From DAIDJM01 sp964250215 (GTDB taxonomy: Bacteria > Pseudomonadota > Alphaproteobacteria > Acetobacterales > Acetobacteraceae), in contig CAXUEX010000064.1 of the NCBI GenBank assembly GCA_964250215.1, forward strand, positions 1 through 15,478: a stretch of DNA of 15,478 nucleotides. Direction: 5' to 3'. Position numbers and translations under genes: made by a program. The first letter of the stretch is position 1. Every line of letters begins with the position of its first letter. Of this stretch, positions 12,391 to 15,478 are shown piece after piece. The notes beneath the pieces were generated by a model, which made no database searches, was not told the DNA's origin, and worked only from the letters and a program-made list of their open reading frames with translations.

Positions 12391-13701
12391 CTAACCCGAA
12401 TGCCGGCTGCGCTTCGCAGGCTTGCGGGGCGGAGGGGCCACGACGGCCGGTGGAGCAGCCTGGGCGGCGGCGGCGGGAGGCGCGGGTTGCACCATCATCG
12501 GGTGGCTCAGGTAGAGCAGCCAGAGGCGCGCGAGGTCGCCTGCGCCTTCGCGGCCATCGACGCTGCGCAGCGTGGCGACGGCTTGCGGCTTGCGGCCGGC
12601 TTTGAGGTAGGCGAGGCCGAGGTGAAGCTTCACATCCTCGGGGTGGTCGAGGCCGCCTTTCTGGATGCCTTGCTGCATCAAGGCGAGGCCCTGATCGTAT
12701 TGGCCGTAGCTGACGTATTCGGCGCCGACCGCGACCAGATGATTGCCGTCGTGTTCGTTTGCGGCGGCCGTGGCGGCGGCGGGCAGGGCTTTCAGTTCGC
12801 TATCGTAAGTGCGTTGCACGAGATCGCGCAGGCGCTGCTGGCGCGGCGCTTCGGTGCCGGTGCCGAGCGCACCGGCGGTGTAGCCCTGATCCACTATTGC
12901 CTTGGCTTCGCCGGGCAGCGGCACCTGCAAGGCCAGTTCGGTCATTTCCATGTAGTCGGCGGCGGTTTTGATCAGGCCCAAGGCGAGTTGCAGGCGATCG
13001 ACATCAAGCGTGAGGCGGTCGGAGAAGCCAGGCTTGCGGCGCAGATTGTCGATGACGTTGAGCCAGTAATCCGGCTTCGGATAGTAATAGAGCAGCTGAT
13101 ACATGGTGCGCAGCGAGCCGGCGGCATCGTTCGTGTGCTGCTGGCAATTGTAGAGGAGCTGGAGCTGGTTTTCCGTGGGGCGCTGGCCGGCTTTCTGGGC
13201 GGCGGCGATTTGTTGCGACTGCAACTGGCCGGCTTCGGCGTATTTGCCTTGCAGGTAGTAGCCCTGGATCAGGAAGGTGCGGACGTTGGGGTCGGTGCCG
13301 CCGGATTTGATGTAGCGCTCCGCCCAATAGACTACGTTCGCGTAATTGCGCTGCGTGTAGGCCATGCTGACTTCGGCAAGCATGAGGCGCTGCGCCTCGG
13401 CGCCCGAGACGCGGCCGCTGTCGAGCATCTGCTGATAGGTGCGGCTCGCGGTGGCGGTGTCGCCGCATTGTTGCGCGACGGCACCGCGCATTTCCTCGGT
13501 GACGAAGGATTCGTAGGCGCTTTTTCCACCGACCGCATCGGCGGCGCGGACGGATGCCATGGCGCGGGCGCAATTTCGCGAGGCGAGGTAGGATTTGGCG
13601 GCTTCCAGCGGCTTACCGAGTGCGGGGCGGAGGGCTTCCTGGGCGTTCGCGCCGGTGGTGGCGGCAAAAGCTAGCGTAGAGGCGAGGAGGACGGCGCGCA
13701 T
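12391..13701 (-). CDS. Secreted TPR-like protein linked to the ExbB/ExbD system
   Basis: The 436-residue protein begins with a clear signal peptide (hydrophobic 4-15, likely cut after A-N-A20), so it is periplasmic. The mature part is almost all helical, with TPR-like hairpins, for example L-A-S-R-N-C-A-R-A near 40, M-A-Y-T-Q-R-N-Y-A-N near 113, L-I-Q-G-Y-Y-L-Q-G-K-Y-A-E-A near 143, V-G-A-E-Y-V-S-Y-G-Q-Y-D-Q-G near 327 and L-G-L-A-Y-L-K-A-G-R-K-P-Q-A near 361. It ends in a Pro/Ala-rich, basic tail. It is last in the exbB-exbD-exbD operon, which suggests an adaptor role in the TonB-type machine; that role is inferred. ATG 13701 has GGAA 8 nt upstream, and this GGAA is formed by the 7-nt repeats filling the gap. 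Confidence 0.8.
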   Translation of the reverse strand: MRAVLLASTLAFAATTGANAQEALRPALGKPLEAAKSYLASRNCARAMASVRAADAVGGKSAYESFVTEEMRGAVAQQCGDTATASRTYQQMLDSGRVSGAEAQRLMLAEVSMAYTQRNYANVVYWAERYIKSGGTDPNVRTFLIQGYYLQGKYAEAGQLQSQQIAAAQKAGQRPTENQLQLLYNCQQHTNDAAGSLRTMYQLLYYYPKPDYWLNVIDNLRRKPGFSDRLTLDVDRLQLALGLIKTAADYMEMTELALQVPLPGEAKAIVDQGYTAGALGTGTEAPRQQRLRDLVQRTYDSELKALPAAATAAANEHDGNHLVAVGAEYVSYGQYDQGLALMQQGIQKGGLDHPEDVKLHLGLAYLKAGRKPQAVATLRSVDGREGAGDLARLWLLYLSHPMMVQPAPPAAAAQAAPPAVVAPPPRKPAKRSRHSG

Positions 13702-13705
13702 AATT

Positions 13706-13747
13706 CAGTTTCCAGTTGTCAGTTTCCAGTTGTCAGTTTCCAGTCAC
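13706..13747 (+). repeat. Tandem 7-nt repeat array, six units
   Basis: Six exact 7-nt units follow one another: CAGTTTC and CAGTTGT alternate (three and two copies) and the last unit is CAGTCAC. This makes a 14-nt higher-order repeat. It begins 4 nt before the TPR gene start on the minus strand and supplies that gene's GGAA ribosome-binding sequence (13710-13713). Confidence 0.92.
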
Positions 13748-13768
13748 GCGAGCTTCTCGAAGCCGGCG

Positions 13769-13803
13769 GCCTCTGAAATCTGGCGACTGGTCGCTGAAAC
13801 CTG
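13769..13803 (-). repeat. Degenerate 7-nt repeat array in inverted orientation, five units
   Basis: On the minus strand five consecutive 7-mers each begin with CAG: CAGGTTT, CAGCGAC, CAGTCGC, CAGATTT and CAGAGGC. The array starts 2 nt after the exbD stop (13806) and faces the perfect array at 13706-13747 across 21 nt that include GCTTC-TC-GAAGC. Only CAG is constant, so this looks like an older, decayed array. Confidence 0.6.
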
Positions 13804-13805
13804 AA

Positions 13806-14237
13806 TCAGGGGCCGAGGAATTGTTCGTTGCCTATCAGGCCGAGTTTTTCGATTCCGAGGCGCTGCGCGTCGGCCATGACGTGGGCGACGGTTTTGTAGA
13901 GCGCGAGTTTGTTTGGACGGAGATGCACTTCCGGCTGGTCGGGCTGGTGCGCGGCGGCGATCAGATGGTTCTGCAGATCCTGTTCGCTGTTGATGGGGTT
14001 GCCATCCCACAGGATGGTGCCGTCGAAGTCGACGTCGATCGTGACCACCTGCGGCGGCACGGGCGGCGGCGGCGGGTTGCCGGCGGGGAGATCGAGCTTC
14101 ACCGCGTGAGTTTGAATCGGAATCGTTATAATCAACATGATGAGCAGCACGAGCATCACGTCGATCAGCGGCGTGGTGTTCATTTCCACCATCACGTCCT
14201 GTTCGCCGCCTTCAGGCGAGCCGACACTCATGGCCAT
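13806..14237 (-). CDS. exbD: Biopolymer transport protein ExbD/TolR family (second copy)
   Basis: ExbD is the single-pass inner-membrane partner of ExbB; the pair uses the proton gradient to drive TonB. The 143 residues show a short cytosolic N-terminus, E-M-N-T-T-P-L-I-D-V-M-L-V-L-L-I running into the membrane helix with the expected proton-path Asp26, a Pro-rich linker (P-P-P-P-P-V-P-P near 56) and a periplasmic domain ending near G-I-E-K-L-G-L-I-G. GGAG lies 8 nt before ATG 14237. It shares the M-A-M-S-V-G start and overall layout with the preceding exbD, so the two look like a tandem duplication that has diverged, mainly in the periplasmic half. It is followed by the 7-nt repeats and the TPR gene. 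The symbol reflects the family; TolR is the alternative. Confidence 0.9.
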   Translation of the reverse strand: MAMSVGSPEGGEQDVMVEMNTTPLIDVMLVLLIMLIITIPIQTHAVKLDLPAGNPPPPPVPPQVVTIDVDFDGTILWDGNPINSEQDLQNHLIAAAHQPDQPEVHLRPNKLALYKTVAHVMADAQRLGIEKLGLIGNEQFLGP

Positions 14238-14274
14238 TCGATACGCTCCTTAAACCGTTTTTCGGCGAGGGTGC

Positions 14275-14305
14275 TTGGATCGCCGGGCTTCGCTCGCAAT
14301 GTCGG
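14275..14305. repeat. REP-like short element between the two exbD genes
   Basis: The 74-bp gap between the exbD genes contains a stretch of the form TTGGATCGCCGGGCTTCG followed by CTCGCAATGTCGG. From memory this resembles the GGATTGC...GCAATGACGG palindromic elements scattered between genes in many alphaproteobacteria. The palindrome here is imperfect. A hairpin there could tune relative expression within the operon. Confidence 0.4.
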
Positions 14306-14311
14306 CTGAAA

Positions 14312-14746
14312 TCAACTGCCGTGCGGTGGCGGTTGGGTGATGAACGCGATCTTGTAGATGCCGGCGCGTTGCAGATCGACCATCACCTTGCCGATAAATT
14401 CGTAGCGGCCGTTCTCGTCGCCGCGGATGTGCACTTCGGGCTGCGGCTGCATCACCGCGACAGCCTTAAGCTTGGCGAGCAGGGCGTTGTTGTCCGGCAA
14501 CTTCTTATCATTCCAGAAGACGTCGCCTTCCTTGTTCACCGCGATGATCACGTTGTGCGGCTTCGTTTGCGTCGGCTGATTGCGGTCCTTCGGCAGCGAC
14601 AGCGGCACGGTGTGCGTCACGACCGGGATGGTGATCAGGAAGATGATCAGCAGCACGAGCATGACGTCGACGAGCGGGGTGGTGTTGATGGCCGACACCA
14701 CCTCGTCCTCGTCGCCGCTATCGGCGGGGCCGACGCTCATGGCCAT
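14312..14746 (-). CDS. exbD: Biopolymer transport protein ExbD/TolR family (first copy)
   Basis: This is an inner-membrane ExbD of 144 residues. After an acidic N-terminus (G-D-E-D-E-V-V), I-N-T-T-P-L-V-D-V-M-L-V-L-L-I-I leads into the membrane helix with the critical Asp27. The periplasmic part has strands such as H-N-V-I-I-A-V-N-K-E-G-D-V-F-W-N and P-E-V-H-I-R-G-D, ending in D-L-Q-R-A-G-I-Y-K-I-A-F-I. Together with ExbB it should form the proton-driven motor that energises TonB. It starts 3 nt after the exbB stop, so the two are probably translationally coupled. Its periplasmic linker is charged (Lys/Asp/Arg/Asn), unlike the Pro-rich linker of the second copy, so the two may sit in distinct or mixed complexes. 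Confidence 0.93.
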   Translation of the reverse strand: MAMSVGPADSGDEDEVVSAINTTPLVDVMLVLLIIFLITIPVVTHTVPLSLPKDRNQPTQTKPHNVIIAVNKEGDVFWNDKKLPDNNALLAKLKAVAVMQPQPEVHIRGDENGRYEFIGKVMVDLQRAGIYKIAFITQPPPHGS

Positions 14747-14749
14747 CGG

Positions 14750-15478
14750 TCAGGCCACCCGGACGGGCGTGGGCGCGGTGCTGCCGCCGGCGACGGCGAC
14801 GCGGCTGCCGGAGAGCAGCACGGAGTGCAGATCGCTAGAGAAGTTACGCACGCGCTCGTTGGCGGCCTTGTTGCGGCGGACCAGCCAGTTGTAGCCGAGC
14901 ACGGCCGGCACGGCGGTGGCCAGGCCGATCGCGGTCATGATCAGCGCCTCACCCACCGGCCCCGCGACCTTGTCGATGCTGGCCTGGCCGGCAATGCCGA
15001 TCGCGGTGAGCGCGTGGTAGATGCCCCACACGGTTCCAAACAACCCGACGAAAGGGGCGGTGGACCCGACGGTGGCGAGGAAGGCGAGGCCGCCCTGCAG
15101 GCGCGACGAGATCGCTTCCTGGGCGCGCTGGATCGACATCGTAACCCAAGTGTGCAGGTCGATGCTGTCGGTGAGCGAGCCTTCGTGGTGCTCGGTGGCG
15201 GAAAGGCCGTTCTCGGCAATGAAGCGGAACGGGCTGGAGGGCTTCAGGCGCTGCACGCCGTCACGCACCGAGGCGGTCTGCCAGAACTCCTTGCCGGCGG
15301 CTCGGCCAGCGGCAAACAGGCGGGACTGCTCCCAGATCTTGGTGATCATGATGTACCAGGTGCCGAGCGACATGATCGCCAGGATGATCAGCGTGGCGTG
15401 GCTGACGATGTCGCCGGTGTTCCAGAGGGCCGAGAGGCCGTAGGGGTTGGCGACGGCCTCGGTGCCGTTGCCCTGGTC
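14750..15478 (-). CDS. exbB: MotA/TolQ/ExbB proton channel family protein (5' end outside window)
   Basis: This is the multi-pass channel subunit of the ExbB-ExbD motor. The frame is open through the window edge, so 242 C-terminal residues are seen and the start lies beyond 15478; the ATG at 15373 is internal, inside the first membrane helix. Seen: an N-terminal periplasmic segment (N-P-Y-G-L-S-A-L-W), membrane helix 1 (T-L-I-I-L-A-I-M-S-L-G-T-W-Y), a cytosolic loop, then L-A-F-L-A-T-V-G-S-T-A-P-F-V-G-L-F-G-T-V-W-G-I (helix 2 with the hallmark Thr and Gly residues) and G-E-A-L-I-M-T-A-I-G-L-A-T-A-V-P-A-V (helix 3 with the conserved pore-lining Thr). It precedes two exbD genes and a TPR gene; tonB may lie upstream, outside the window. 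TolQ is less likely given the context. Confidence 0.93.
   Translation of the reverse strand, partial: DQGNGTEAVANPYGLSALWNTGDIVSHATLIILAIMSLGTWYIMITKIWEQSRLFAAGRAAGKEFWQTASVRDGVQRLKPSSPFRFIAENGLSATEHHEGSLTDSIDLHTWVTMSIQRAQEAISSRLQGGLAFLATVGSTAPFVGLFGTVWGIYHALTAIGIAGQASIDKVAGPVGEALIMTAIGLATAVPAVLGYNWLVRRNKAANERVRNFSSDLHSVLLSGSRVAVAGGSTAPTPVRVA

Noticed and set aside
12400..13674. 424-codon open frame antisense to almost the whole TPR gene
   Set aside because: The TPR frame has a signal peptide, helical repeats and operon context. The antisense product is Gly/Ala/Val-rich without domains, as expected opposite a GC-rich gene.
13706..13803. CRISPR-like array
   Set aside because: The repeat unit is 7 nt with no unique spacers and no cas genes, so it is a short tandem repeat.

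Overview
This is a GC-rich bacterial chromosome segment, most likely from an alphaproteobacterium of the Acetobacteraceae/Rhodospirillales type. That placement is an inference from RecA, LpxB and the ExbB-ExbD-ExbD-TPR cluster and was not checked by any search. The organism is Gram-negative: the window has lipid A synthesis, a TonB-type energiser and an outer-membrane lipoprotein candidate. Nearly everything is densely packed housekeeping or envelope coding. There is no insertion sequence, CRISPR array or phage gene, and no gene-free stretch over 300 bases; the longest gap is the 274 bp in front of recA.

Layout. 1-835: the 3' end of a repeat-built beta-propeller gene, followed by a triple-hairpin palindromic element. 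979-2440 (+): hisI and lpxB, overlapping by 8 bp. 2424-5075 (-): a three-gene operon with an ABC-2 polysaccharide export permease, its ATPase and a Gfo/Idh/MocA dehydrogenase, whose 3' end overlaps lpxB tail to tail. 5272-7239 (+): an SLT-SPOR lytic transglycosylase lipoprotein and a double-hotdog thioesterase. 7297-8331 (-): recA, with a strong terminator upstream that closes the next operon. 8606-9706 (-): a secreted PepSY-like protein and a glycine-rich stress-type protein. 9816-10562 (+): two small uncharacterised genes. 10492-11091 (-): tRNA-Pro(UGG) directly followed by tsaE. 11259-12305 (+): a CgeB-like glycosyltransferase. 12391-15478 (-): exbB (cut by the window end), two exbD genes and a secreted TPR protein.

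How the genes relate. Much of the window serves the cell envelope: lipid A (lpxB), glycan export (Wzm/Wzt-like pair), sugar modification (the dehydrogenase), peptidoglycan cleavage (SLT-SPOR), glycosyl transfer, and proton-motive-force transduction to the outer membrane (ExbB/ExbD). recA, hisI, tsaE and tRNA-Pro are independent housekeeping genes.

The most unusual signal is non-coding. Two separate intergenic regions (11101-11164 and 13706-13803) are built from related 7-nt repeats (CAGTCGT/CGGTCGT and CAGTTTC/CAGTTGT). At both places repeat sequence reaches the ribosome-binding region of the adjacent gene, and at both an inverted copy is present. The tRNA-Pro/tsaE junction, where the apparent Shine-Dalgarno includes the last base of the tRNA CCA end, is the second item worth attention. 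I found no convincing novel defence or mobile system.
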